Origin: Desulfobacteraceae bacterium
GTDB taxonomy: Bacteria > Desulfobacterota > Desulfobacteria > Desulfobacterales > ETH-SRB1
Length of the DNA: 34,016 nt
Direction: 5' to 3'
NCBI GenBank assembly: GCA_028571455.1
Contig: JAPVVG010000263.1
Coordinates: 1-34,016 of the forward strand
This document shows, one piece after another, positions 1-6,493 of this stretch; the first letter of the stretch is position 1; each line of letters opens with the position of its first letter. Made by a program: the position numbers and the translations under genes. The notes under the pieces were generated by a model. That model saw only the letters and a list, made by a program, of their open reading frames with translations. It searched no databases and was not told the origin of the DNA.

Positions 1-602
1 AAGCTGGCTGTAAAAATGCTGGTGATCGCCTGGACTTTGATGAAAAAAAGGGAAGTATTTAACTCTGATTATATAAATATAGAATAGACGATTTTACACC
101 TTCGGCGAGAGAGCCCGATTAAGGACGTCGGGGCAAAAAGATCTCTGGAGGGACAATACTGGGCCGCCCCCTGCCCGCCGTCTGTTTGGCGGGACTGAAC
201 TTTGGACTCTGGATAAGGGATGATTAGCGGCAGCATTTAGTTGCTGCATGCTGGATAATGTAACGATCAGATGCGTGGTTCGCGATAGTGGGAGATTCGC
301 CGAAAATTTTTTGATAAACTCTAAGGAGAAGTACGTCCAGAAATCAGCCACTCTTCTATCTTGTTGAATTAGTTAGTTTATTGAAAACGCATACTTTGTG
401 CTTGACAGAAGGATTATAGGATGTCCCCCAGGTGTCTCCGTCCCCCAGGTGTCTCCTTTTCAAAAGTCTGTGCCTGCCCCGTCTCCCCACATACAACACC
501 TATTCACTATTCAAGTTTTGACCATAGACACTCTGTTAAATTCCGAAAGGAGTATTTATCTGTGGCGACCAATTGAATATCCATTGGCTATGGCTATCCT
601 GT
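1..602. other. Intergenic, no supported gene; short tandem repeat inside
   Basis: I see no gene I can support here. A minus-strand open frame at 94-351 has no recognisable motif and unconvincing composition. A perfect 17-nt tandem duplication (GTCCCCCAGGTGTCTCC) lies at 423-439 and 440-456. A CTGCCCGCC...GGCGGG inverted motif at 171-193 resembles the CTGCCCGC elements found further right in the RAYT gene. Confidence 0.5.
423..456. repeat. Perfect 17-nt tandem duplication
   Basis: The unit GTCCCCCAGGTGTCTCC occurs twice head to tail without a mismatch. It lies in non-coding DNA beyond the 3' end of the DUF5615 gene. No function is evident. Confidence 0.85.
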
Positions 603-979
603 TCATTTAATCAAAGTAAGAATGTTTGTAGTAAGCGGCCGCATTCGTATCCTTCCATCTTCAACAACCGTAAAATTCCCATTCCAATCAGAACGACTAT
701 TCAATACCTTCGCTATTTTGATAGCAGCAGCTCTTGCATCCCTCATCTTCATACGAAAAAGCACTATACCACACGATGCCGGCAACCTCATTCCAAATGC
801 CAGCTCTCCAAAATCTTTGTCCAGAGTGACTAACAACCTTTCTTCAGTTTGCGCACATGCCAGAATAGCATCATCTCGAGCGCCGGGCATGGCTGTGCGT
901 ACCCACAGACATCATGTCCGAGCCTTCGTAATTCCTGCACTGAAAGACCCGGGAAATTTTCATCAGCAAGAATGCGCAT
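603..979 (-). pseudogene. DUF5615 PIN-like toxin, frameshifted
   Basis: This is a DUF5615-family (PIN-like nuclease fold) protein, the usual toxin partner of DUF433 antitoxins. An ATG two bases after the DUF433 stop opens with MRILADENFPG, the typical DUF5615 start carrying the first acidic pair. That frame runs through LRRLGHDV and then leaves the family sequence. The family sequence resumes one frame over with WVRTAMPGARDDAILACAQ, then LVTLDKDFGELAF and the typical ending around DGRIRMRPL. The two halves join if one base is restored near 903-908, so this is a single-base frameshift in an otherwise complete gene of about 125 codons. It may be real inactivation of the toxin or a sequencing/assembly error. 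Family assignment is firm from the motifs; the functional state is uncertain. Confidence 0.75.
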
Positions 980-981
980 TT

Positions 982-1212
982 TCAGGCCTCAAGAGCATAG
1001 ATTCTTTCCGTTTTGATAACCTGTTCCGCATACCTCAAACAAGAGATAATATCTTCATGGGTAATGCCAGGATAATTTTCAAGGATATTTTGTTCGCTCC
1101 ATCCCTGTGCTAACAAAGCCATAATAAATTCCACCGCTATACGTGTCCCCTTAATAACGGGTTTGCCTACCAAAACAGCAGGATCAATATCAATATGGTC
1201 TTTCCATTCCAT
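982..1212 (-). CDS. DUF433 family antitoxin
   Basis: This small protein (76 aa from the chosen ATG) belongs to the DUF433 family, helix-turn-helix-like antitoxins encoded just before DUF5615 toxins. Family hallmarks are visible: an IDIDPAVLVGKPVIKGTRI segment near the N-terminus, then a hydrophobic helix and a GW..QNILENYPGIT segment. I chose this start because a strong AGAGGAGG ribosome binding site lies about 8 nt upstream. A longer frame begins 13 codons earlier but would place that site inside the coding region. The stop is 2 nt before the start of the DUF5615 gene, so the pair is a two-gene operon. It probably represses its own promoter and neutralises the toxin, if the toxin is intact. 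Confidence 0.85.
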   Translation of the reverse strand: MEWKDHIDIDPAVLVGKPVIKGTRIAVEFIMALLAQGWSEQNILENYPGITHEDIISCLRYAEQVIKTERIYALEA

Positions 1213-1268
1213 TTTTTGGCCTCCTCTTTTATATTTATCCACAAATTTCACAAATTAAGACTAAATAC

Positions 1269-1350
1269 ATCCGCAGATTACGCAGATTTACGCAGATTAA
1301 AAGAATAATTCCTTTTGATCAATCCGTGTAATCTGCGTAATCTGTGGATT
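1269..1350. repeat. Inverted pair of AATCTGCG-family repeats
   Basis: Two copies of the dispersed 30-nt repeat face each other: 1269-1298 (ATCCGCAGATTACGCAGATT, extended) and 1321-1350 (ending GTAATCTGTGGATT). The spacer between them is 22 nt. The arms can pair over most of their length, so a transcript would fold into a long hairpin. The pair separates the convergent-in-order end of the RAYT gene from the DUF433 gene. It could act as a terminator or simply be two insertions of the same repeat. Confidence 0.8.
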
Positions 1351-1541
1351 AAAACCCATAGACTAATCCATTACAAGGAAGATTTCAAAATGTTGTAAAC
1401 AGTCTTCCGCGATACACTCAGACGATCTGCTATCTCTGCCCGAGTATAACCACGGGCAATGAGTTGTTCTATGAGGTATTTTTTCGCCTTTCTACTTTCG
1501 GGCTTGCTATTGGGAAACTCCTTTGCCACGGTTTCAATCCC

Positions 1542-1622
1542 CACCCGCCTCGCCTGAGCCAGCCCGGCATTCGCCTGAGGCAAAGCCGATGGCGGACGGG
1601 CGAGAGCGATGGCGGGCAGGTG
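1542..1622. repeat. In-frame CTGCCCGC element inside the RAYT gene
   Basis: This is a GC-rich stretch of about 81 bp (27 codons) whose ends are imperfect inverted repeats (CACCCGCCT at one end, GGCGGGCAGGTG at the other). It encodes a low-complexity Ala/Pro/Arg-rich segment (PAIALARPPSALPQANAG) unlike the surrounding lysine-rich protein. It keeps the reading frame. The 2286-2389 insert in the same gene has related ends. Confidence 0.65.
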
Positions 1623-2285
1623 TTTTTCTAACTCCTCCATTCCAGTTAGATCTATGCCCAAAAACTTGGCAATCTGTTTTTTCCCGTCAATCATTTTGAA
1701 AAGAGAAGGAAATATAGAAACCAATTTCAACCGGAAACGTTCAATGGCATCTTCCTGCTCCAGAACATGCGCTGTCTGTAACTCACTACCCTGCCTTAAC
1801 AGGTCCCGATATCTTTTTTTACTACCAAGCTTGTCTCCTGATAACAGTCCCAGAATAAAATCAGGATCTATAAAAGATTTCGGAGCATTGTCATCATAAT
1901 ACAATCGACACGATGACCAGCGATAAGCCAAAGGATCAGTCGCAAGGCCGGCTTTTACAGGATTTAAATGAATATAAAGAGAAGCGGCTAAAAGATAGCT
2001 GTCATCCAGGCAAACAGCCTGCCTGTAAGGACCACCAAACAGATGCCCTTTTCTTTCGTACTTTTTATTGAACTTCATGGCGTATCTTGAAAACAGGTCC
2101 CGCATGGCATCGTATAAGTTGCTTTCCGTTGGGCTTAGGAGCAAATGCACATGATTCGGCATAAGGCAAAATGCATAAACCCTGAGCGAATAATTGTCGG
2201 CTATCCTCTTCAGGCATCCTATCATGAAAAGATAGTCGCTATCTTCCATAAACAGCGGTTCCTTGCCGGCTGCCCTTTGTGTAAC

Positions 2286-2389
2286 CTGCCCGCTATGCCT
2301 CTAATCCCTTATCAAAGCAGGCTCAACAGTGTTGCTCAGTAAACCCAATGATCGCTGATGGTGACTTCTATAAGCTATGGCAGGCGGGT
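2286..2389. repeat. 104-bp CTGCCCGC-ended insert disrupting the RAYT gene
   Basis: The insert lies exactly between the codons for NVVSH and VTQRAAG of the transposase. Its ends read CTGCCCGCTATGCC on one side and GCTATGGCAGGCGGGT on the other, an imperfect terminal inverted repeat. It contains in-frame stops and its length is not a multiple of three. It encodes nothing recognisable, so it behaves like a very small non-autonomous palindromic element. Confidence 0.6.
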
Positions 2390-2544
2390 GTGGGAAACCA
2401 CATTAGGGGCATTTAGTTTCCGGGTCGCCCGAAAATACCGCTTAATCTTGCCTTGTCTGATCAGATCAAATGGGTCCATGGTTATTATGTAAAATGTTCA
2501 GCTACGCCCCAAAAATAAACTTTCCGAAAAAAATGTATAAAAGT

Positions 2545-2581
2545 TTTTACCCAAAACCGCCTTAGGCGGAAATGGGTAAAA
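2545..2581. repeat. TTTACCCA hairpin repeat, copy 1
   Basis: This is a near-perfect palindrome. TTTTACCCA pairs with TGGGTAAAA, then come an AAA/AAA internal loop, a CCGCC/GGCGG stem and a TTA loop. It is the best-preserved of three copies within 470 bp and is REP-like in size and shape. It lies just upstream (on the minus strand) of the RAYT transposase remnant. Confidence 0.85.
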
Positions 2582-2914
2582 CTATCTGATTTCTGTTTTA
2601 GTTTTCAATCCCATCCAATTATTTAATCATCCATTTCATTTTTTCTAATCTGCGCCTGCCCTGTTAAATCTGCTTTTGCTTTTATTTAACCGGGGTAATC
2701 TAAGGATCGGCCTCTATCCCCTATACTCTCTTCGTTCCGCCTTCGTTCCATTTTGCGCATAACCTGATGATATGAAACGACATTATCGTTCCTCCTTCTT
2801 GCCACGGCACATAGAATCTTTACTTAAAGCATAATTAGTACTTCGATCTCCGGCCTCTGCCGTCTATTCTTTACCTCTACATTTGTGCCTTCGCTTTAGC
2901 CCGATTTTGTTATG

Positions 2915-2953
2915 TTTTTACCCAAAACAGCCTTAAGCGGAAATGGGTAAAAA
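2915..2953. repeat. TTTACCCA hairpin repeat, copy 2
   Basis: This is the second copy of the hairpin family. The outer stem TTTTTACCCA/TGGGTAAAAA is perfect. The inner stem is degraded (CAGCC...AGCGG), so the outer arms look like the constrained part. Confidence 0.85.
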
Positions 2954-2975
2954 ATGGAGTGGAGTGGAGTAAGAA

Positions 2976-3010
2976 TTTACCCAAAAGTGCCTTGAGCTGA
3001 AATGGGTAAA
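2976..3010. repeat. TTTACCCA hairpin repeat, copy 3
   Basis: This is the third copy. The outer arms TTTACCCA/TGGGTAAA are intact and the inner stem is further diverged. It overlaps the 3' end of the truncated DegT aminotransferase, supplying the last codons and the TAA stop. Confidence 0.85.
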
Positions 3011-3294
3011 ATGTAAGATGCAATCACGTCATCCCCCCGCCCCACTCCCAAAATCCTGAGCGCCAGATGCATAGCGGCCGTTCCGCTGGAAAGCGCGACG
3101 CAATGCTTTATCCCCACATACTCGGCAAACTCCCGCTCAAACGCATCCACCTGCGGCCCAAGCGGAGCGATGTAATTGCTCTCAAACGCCTCTTTAACAA
3201 AATTCATCTCCTCGCCTGACATATGTGGAGGTGAGAGGAAAATGCGTTTTAATTTTGAATTCTGAGTTGTGAATTGTGACTTATTTTGATTCAT
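2977..3294 (-). pseudogene. DegT/DnrJ/EryC1 aminotransferase, 5' fragment only
   Basis: This is the N-terminal quarter of a PLP-dependent sugar aminotransferase like those that make 4-amino-4,6-dideoxy sugars (PglE/PseC/ArnB class). Family sequence is clear in KRIFLSPPHMSGEEMNFVKEA, in SNYIAPLGPQVDAFEREFAEYVG and in ALSSGTAAMHLALRILGVG. It ends abruptly after GRGDDVIAS. The remaining codons are translated from a TTTACCCA hairpin repeat, which also gives the stop. The PLP-lysine and most of the fold are missing, so it is inactive. The extra N-terminal segment NQNKSQFTTQNSKL looks like translated low-complexity repeat joined before the native MKRIFLSPP-type start. It lies downstream of the sugar transferase, where operons of this type usually continue. 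Confidence 0.8.
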
Positions 3295-3388
3295 TTGAGG
3301 TTTTCTTGGGAAGTTTTAACTATAGACGTGAAAATCTTTATCAGTTCTCCAGAATCAGCTATCAGGTCCAATAGGCTCTGACTATAAG

Positions 3389-3880
3389 CTATATTTCTCC
3401 TGCTTGTTTCAGGGCTGCATCAACGATTGAGTCACTTATCCAATAGCCGCCATCCCGCATAGCTTGTAGCGCACCACCAACATTATCTAACAGCCCACGC
3501 CTTTTGGCTTCAACCAGAACCCTGGCCGAACCGATAACATGCAGCCCGTAAATAGTACGTGCAATCTTTCTGGCTTTACGTTCATCAATCAGGACAGGGT
3601 TCGCATTCAATTCTCTGGCAAGTCCAATCACAGCGGCTTCTCCGGAATCAAGAGAAGTCATTAATAAAGGATCTACCGGCTTGGAAAGTGTCACAACTTT
3701 TATCCATTTTGCCTTCCGGTAGTTTAATAATCCTGTATTTATTGATCCGCCTTCCAGAATCTCCTTATGCACCGCCTCCGGGATAGTAACAAGTTCAAAA
3801 AGATGCCGAAGAATATCAATGCGGTCAATCATTGAAAGGGCTATGAGAGGACCTGTATTGCAAATCACCTTGCCGTTCAT
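3389..3880 (-). CDS. DUF3368 PIN-like toxin
   Basis: This 163-aa protein belongs to the DUF3368 family, a PIN-domain-like group paired with UPF0175 proteins in predicted type II TA modules. The N-terminus ICNTGPLIALSMIDRIDIL matches the family opening; an Asn stands where many PIN nucleases have Asp, a frequent variant here. A central SLDSGEAAVIGLARELNANPVLIDERKAR segment carries the conserved acidic residues. It is followed by the GSARVLVEAKRRGLL motif. Its start overlaps the UPF0175 stop by 4 nt (ATGA), so the two are translationally coupled. RNase activity is inferred from the fold only. Confidence 0.85.
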   Translation of the reverse strand: MNGKVICNTGPLIALSMIDRIDILRHLFELVTIPEAVHKEILEGGSINTGLLNYRKAKWIKVVTLSKPVDPLLMTSLDSGEAAVIGLARELNANPVLIDERKARKIARTIYGLHVIGSARVLVEAKRRGLLDNVGGALQAMRDGGYWISDSIVDAALKQAGEI

Positions 3881-4134
3881 GTATCCATAGCCGCAAATTC
3901 AGCATCGATCTCTGATTGGTCCCATTCAACGCTGGCTGCACCATATCGCCGACACTCTAACAAAAATGTCACACGTGATACCCCTGCCAGCCGTGCAGCC
4001 TGTCCGGAAGTAAGCCGCCCCATTTCGTACAATTTGACAGCTAAACCAAACCTGGCCTCTTGCTCAAACATTTCAGGGCTGAGGTTTAGTACAGCAGGTA
4101 TAGTCTCAGGATACTCTATTTCTATCGTTCTCAT
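3877..4134 (-). CDS. UPF0175 family antitoxin
   Basis: This 85-aa protein is of the UPF0175 family, the antitoxin and DNA-binding partner of DUF3368. The mid-protein helix-turn-helix is visible as YEMGRLTSGQAARLAGVSRVTFL. The acidic C-terminus (EWDQSEIDAEFAAMDT) is typical of the toxin-binding end. A GAGG ribosome binding site lies about 8 nt before the ATG, and a good extended -10 promoter lies about 45 nt upstream. It probably autoregulates the pair through its HTH. Confidence 0.85.
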   Translation of the reverse strand: MRTIEIEYPETIPAVLNLSPEMFEQEARFGLAVKLYEMGRLTSGQAARLAGVSRVTFLLECRRYGAASVEWDQSEIDAEFAAMDT

Positions 4135-4176
4135 ATGGCTAACCTCTTATGTTTTTTCCTTTTAATATTGCATTAC

Positions 4177-4182
4177 ATTATA
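4177..4182 (-). promoter_or_regulatory. Extended -10 promoter of the UPF0175/DUF3368 operon
   Basis: On the minus strand a consensus TATAAT is preceded by TGT, forming an extended -10 (TGtTATAAT) 42 nt before the UPF0175 start codon. No good -35 is seen at 17 nt, which fits an extended -10 promoter. Confidence 0.45.
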
Positions 4183-4317
4183 ACACATCTGAAAAGGCGA
4201 TAACATATTTTTGGTCCAGCTAATTTCTCGCACCATTGGTGCAAGTTTTCGTTCTCAATCATATAGTTTTCTTTACCTTAGTTTCTGTTCCCATCTCCCG
4301 TCTCCGGTTTGTTATCT

Positions 4318-4396
4318 TTGCGCCCTTGCGTGAGTCATCCTTCCCTTCAACTCAAAACTCAAAACCCCTAACCCAAAACTTCCCTCGCCTGACCCC
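4318..4396. repeat. Left copy of direct repeat flanking vapBC
   Basis: This 79-bp tract is made of a TTGCGTGAG phrase, TCATCCTTCCCTTC, CTCAAAACTCAAAACC and CTTCCCTCGCCTGA. It matches 5196-5267 in the same orientation with three or four substitutions and one 7-nt indel. The vapBC pair at 4400-5052 lies precisely between the copies. Confidence 0.85.
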
Positions 4397-4399
4397 CAA

Positions 4400-4810
4400 T
4401 TATTTCCTCAAAACAGTCACCCAGTCCTCGACTTTCAATTTGCCAATCCGACCAAATTCTTTTACATTATGAGTGACAACAGTGAGCTTGTTTGCCATAG
4501 CAATAGATGCGATCTGAGTATCTCTTTCACTGATCACCCTACCTTCTCTTTCAAGTTGTGCCCGTATGACAGCATATTCCCCGGCCGCTGCTTCATCAAA
4601 AGAGTACATGCCCAATAACGACGATATCTGTTTTATTTTCAATCGCCTTTCTTCCTTTTTCATCGGGGAGTTCTCTATTCCGTACAATATTTCAGCCAGG
4701 GTAATGGTTGACAGAGATAAATTTGACGGAGCGTGTTTTTTAATCCGGTCGATCACTCTCTTGTCACCACGCATCCAATAACTGATGATATTCGTATCGA
4801 GCAGGTACAT
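4400..4810 (-). CDS. vapC: VapC family PIN-domain toxin
   Basis: This 136-aa PIN-domain endoribonuclease is the toxin of a type II TA module; VapC proteins cleave tRNA or rRNA. The four-acid active site is visible: YLLDTNI at the N-terminus, LAEILYG about residue 41, SERDTQIASIA about residue 95 and the HNVKEF segment near the C-terminus. It follows its antitoxin gene by 11 nt. The stop codon lies 3-4 nt from the left flanking direct repeat, so the gene ends right at the cassette edge. The specific RNA target cannot be read from the sequence. Confidence 0.9.
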   Translation of the reverse strand: MYLLDTNIISYWMRGDKRVIDRIKKHAPSNLSLSTITLAEILYGIENSPMKKEERRLKIKQISSLLGMYSFDEAAAGEYAVIRAQLEREGRVISERDTQIASIAMANKLTVVTHNVKEFGRIGKLKVEDWVTVLRK

Positions 4811-4821
4811 ATCTTTCCTGG

Positions 4822-5052
4822 TTAATCCAAACTAAAGTTTTTTGATGGCAGAGCTTCAGGTGTTTTGAAATCCTGATCTACAGGGAAAGCATTCCAAAAA
4901 CCCTCCGGCCACCTGTTTCTTTCAAGCGGTTCTAGGATTACCTTATCACCCTTTTTGCTGATTTTTACTTCATTTCCCTTAAAACGAAACTCTTTGGGTA
5001 TCCGAACCGCTTGCGATCGACCATTTTGAAATACCTTTGCAATTGATTCCAT
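4822..5052 (-). CDS. vapB: VapB family AbrB-type antitoxin
   Basis: This 76-aa antitoxin has an N-terminal SpoVT/AbrB swapped-hairpin DNA-binding domain (AKVFQNGRSQAVRIPKEFR, then GNEVKISKKGDKVILEPLE). A short acidic/aromatic C-terminal arm would occupy the VapC active site. The N-terminal half is close to the VapB at 12061-12288, while the toxin-binding tails differ, as expected for paralogous modules with separate partners. A sigma-70-like promoter overlapping a palindrome lies about 35-60 nt upstream, which fits autorepression by the VapBC complex. Confidence 0.88.
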   Translation of the reverse strand: MESIAKVFQNGRSQAVRIPKEFRFKGNEVKISKKGDKVILEPLERNRWPEGFWNAFPVDQDFKTPEALPSKNFSLD

Positions 5053-5077
5053 AGCTTACCCCCTTTTCATGACATTG

Positions 5078-5114
5078 ATATACATCAGTATATACCATCT
5101 ATCAACAAAGTCAA
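5078..5114 (-). promoter_or_regulatory. vapBC promoter with overlapping palindromic operator
   Basis: On the minus strand TTGACT (5109-5114) and TATACT (5087-5092) are 16 nt apart, a good sigma-70 promoter. The -10 lies inside the inverted repeat ATATAC-atca-GTATAT (5078-5093), a likely VapB operator. A similar arrangement precedes the other vapBC pair. Confidence 0.55.
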
Positions 5115-5195
5115 TCATAACACTGAGACTCCTACCTCCTGATCCCTGTCTTTCCCCGTCTCCTATCTTCTAATCTTCTAATCTTCTTCGCGCTT

Positions 5196-5267
5196 TTGCG
5201 CCTTTGCGTGAGACATCCTTCCCTTCAACTCAAAACTCAAAACCCAAAACTTCCCTCGCCTGATCCC
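5196..5267. repeat. Right copy of direct repeat flanking vapBC
   Basis: This 72-bp tract is the same-orientation counterpart of 4318-4396. It shares TTGCG, CATCCTTCCCTTCAACTC, AAAACTCAAAACCC and AAAACTTCCCTCGCCTGA. It lies upstream of the vapB promoter, so promoter, vapB and vapC are all enclosed by the pair. Confidence 0.85.
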
Positions 5268-5314
5268 TGTCTTTTCCTATCTTCTAATCTTCTTAGCGCC
5301 TTTGCGTGAGGCCA

Positions 5315-5345
5315 TTAATCTGCGTTAATCTGCGTAATCTGTGGA
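5315..5345. repeat. AATCTGCG-family dispersed repeat
   Basis: Contains the tandem phrase TTAATCTGCG twice, then TAATCTGTGGA. It matches copies at 1321-1350, 7597-7626 and 14620-14647 in the same orientation. Confidence 0.85.
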
Positions 5346-5410
5346 CCGCCTTTGCGCCTTTGCGTGAGACATCTTTTCCTTCTAATACAAAACCCAAAAC
5401 CCAACACTCT

Positions 5411-5477
5411 TTTCTTTCGTCCTCTGACCTATGACTTCTGACCTCCGACTTCTGACATCTGTCCTCCACCTCCACCC
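5411..5477. repeat. TCTGACC-type repeat tract shared with 12400-12460
   Basis: This 67-bp tract begins TTTCTTTCGTCCTCTGACC and ends CTGTCCTCCACCTCCACCCA. It is nearly identical to 12400-12460 apart from one extra 7-nt unit. At 12400-12460 the same DNA is translated as the C-terminal tail of the bi-domain dehydrogenase; here it is not part of a recognised gene. Confidence 0.85.
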
Positions 5478-5932
5478 AAACAGTTCCCTCAGACGCATCA
5501 GCAGCGCCCGGAGCTAAAACCAGTCTCATCTTCGACGCACCTTTCTGGATTTCAGCTTCCGGTCTCATCAAATCTTCATCTTTGCTCATCGCTGCCCCCT
5601 TTTCAGACCGTTTCTTAACCCTTTGCGACTGCGGCTTTAACAATTTTAGTGTTCATTTGTGCCTGCCCCGTTCAATATTTTTTCTTTTTTATTTAACTGG
5701 AGTAATCTGCGGATCAAAATTGCTTTTCGTTAGTCTATATCTTGTCTGTATGAGTCAGTGGCTAATTTTATCTCTTTTGCGCCTTTTTGTTTACCCCGTA
5801 GGTCCGGAAGATCGTACTGGGGCGCCTTTGCGTGAGCCAGTCCTGTCTTTCTAATCTTCTAATCTTCTTCTTTCCGGCCTCCCGTCTCCAGTCTTTTCCG
5901 GCCTCCCGTCTCCCTTCTCCTGTCTCCTGCCC

Positions 5933-6493
5933 TCAATGCGTAACCCCTTCCCTCCTAACAACCTTTACAAACGTCATCCACAATATTTTCATATCAAAAA
6001 CAAACGATTTATTCTTCAGATAATACTCATCAAACTCCACCTTCACCGGAATCGACAATACATCCCTGCCGTTTACCTGCGCCCATCCGGTAATCCCCGG
6101 AATAAGTTTATGAATCCCCTTCCCTGTCCTAAGCCCAACCAGATCATCTTGGTTATACAAAGCCGGACGTGGCCCCACAAAACTAATGTCCCCCTTTAAA
6201 ATACTGTAAAGCTGCGGCCATTCATCCAGACTGAACTTGCGCAAAAAAGACCCAACCGGCGTAAGGTAAATATCAGGATCCTTCATAAGATGGGTTGCAA
6301 CAGCAGGGGTGTCAACACGCATCGTTCTAAATTTAGGCATCCTGAATATGCTGTTATCGATCCCCACCCTGTCCGACCAGTAGAGAACCGGTCCCAGGGA
6401 AGTTAACTTCACCAGCAATGCGATCACAAGCATTGGCGCACTCAAAACGAACATGGCAACAAAAGATATCAGTAAATCAAAAATTTGTTTCAT
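5933..6493 (-). CDS. PglC-like phosphoglycosyl transferase (initiating sugar transferase)
   Basis: This is a monotopic phosphoglycosyl transferase of the bacterial sugar transferase family. At 186 aa it matches the minimal PglC type, not the long WbaP/WcaJ type. It transfers a sugar-1-phosphate from a UDP-sugar to undecaprenyl phosphate at the inner face of the membrane and so starts repeat-unit assembly. One N-terminal re-entrant hydrophobic helix is visible (FDLLISFVAMFVLSAPMLVIA). It is followed by the conserved VGIDNSIFRMPKFRTM, LRKFSLDEWPQL and GDISFVGPRPAL segments with the Asp-Glu catalytic pair. The C-terminal GITGWAQVNGR motif is also family-typical. It overlaps the epimerase gene upstream by 17 nt, so it is the last intact gene of the main operon. 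Family call is firm; the sugar substrate is unknown but may be the product of its epimerase neighbour. Confidence 0.93.
   Translation of the reverse strand: MKQIFDLLISFVAMFVLSAPMLVIALLVKLTSLGPVLYWSDRVGIDNSIFRMPKFRTMRVDTPAVATHLMKDPDIYLTPVGSFLRKFSLDEWPQLYSILKGDISFVGPRPALYNQDDLVGLRTGKGIHKLIPGITGWAQVNGRDVLSIPVKVEFDEYYLKNKSFVFDMKILWMTFVKVVRREGVTH

Larger units (their letters stand above)
1371..2479 (-). pseudogene. RAYT (REP-associated tyrosine) transposase, disrupted
   Basis: This is a Y1/HUH single-strand transposase of the REP-associated (TnpA-REP) type. The 3' frame from 2249 shows the HUH motif in CLMPNHVHLLL (H33/H35 of that frame), the catalytic-tyrosine region in LYIHLNPVKAG (Y92) and a C-terminal helix-turn-helix (RAEIADRLSVSRKTVYNIL). 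The N-terminal part lies upstream at 2390-2479 (MDPFDLIRQGKIKRYF...NVVSH) and at 2250-2285 (VTQRAAGKEPLF, same frame as the rest). Between them is a roughly 104-bp insert with imperfect terminal inverted repeats and stop codons. A second CTGCCCGC-type element (about residues 209-236 of the 2249 frame) is inserted in frame. The native start is probably 2479 and the full-length protein cannot be made. Translation from the internal ATG at 2249 would keep the catalytic motifs. Confidence 0.75.
2480..2976. other. Repeat-filled intergenic region
   Basis: No gene is supported here. The region holds two TTTACCCA/TGGGTAAA hairpins (listed separately) and a degenerate AATCTGCG-family copy around 2646-2710 that includes the phrase CTGCGCCTGCCCTGTTAA. 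It also holds a short TGGAG triplication just before the third hairpin. Confidence 0.6.
5115..5932. other. Mosaic of dispersed short repeats, no supported gene
   Basis: This stretch between vapB and the sugar transferase is almost entirely repeats. It holds CTTCTAATCTTCTAATC tracts (about 5166-5188 and 5849-5868), several TTTGCGCCTTTGCGTGAG copies (5196, 5293, 5348, 5823) and CTCAAAACTC-type tracts. It also holds an AATCTGCG-family copy (5315-5345), a 7-nt TCTGACC repeat (5421-5460) and CCGGCCTCCCGTCTCC duplications (5876-5915). A minus-strand frame at 5293-5589 (MSKDEDLMRPEA...) is open, but its second half is simply translated repeat. I do not call it a gene. Confidence 0.65.

Noticed and set aside
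94-351. 85-codon minus-strand open frame
   Set aside because: There is no recognisable domain or ribosome binding site, and part of it overlaps a GC-rich repeat-like stretch.
622-1113. 163-codon plus-strand open frame
   Set aside because: It lies opposite the DUF5615/DUF433 genes, whose family motifs are on the minus strand. The plus-strand frame is a shadow.
2545-2581. Rho-independent terminator
   Set aside because: The hairpin has A/T runs on both sides and recurs as three copies, one inside a coding remnant. A repeat element explains it better, though it could still terminate transcription.
5293-5643. Minus-strand open frame with MSKDEDLMRPEA start
   Set aside because: Its second half is translated 7-nt, TTTGCGTGAG and AATCTGCG repeats. 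The first half has no family match I recognise. An open frame is expected because these repeats lack stops on this strand.
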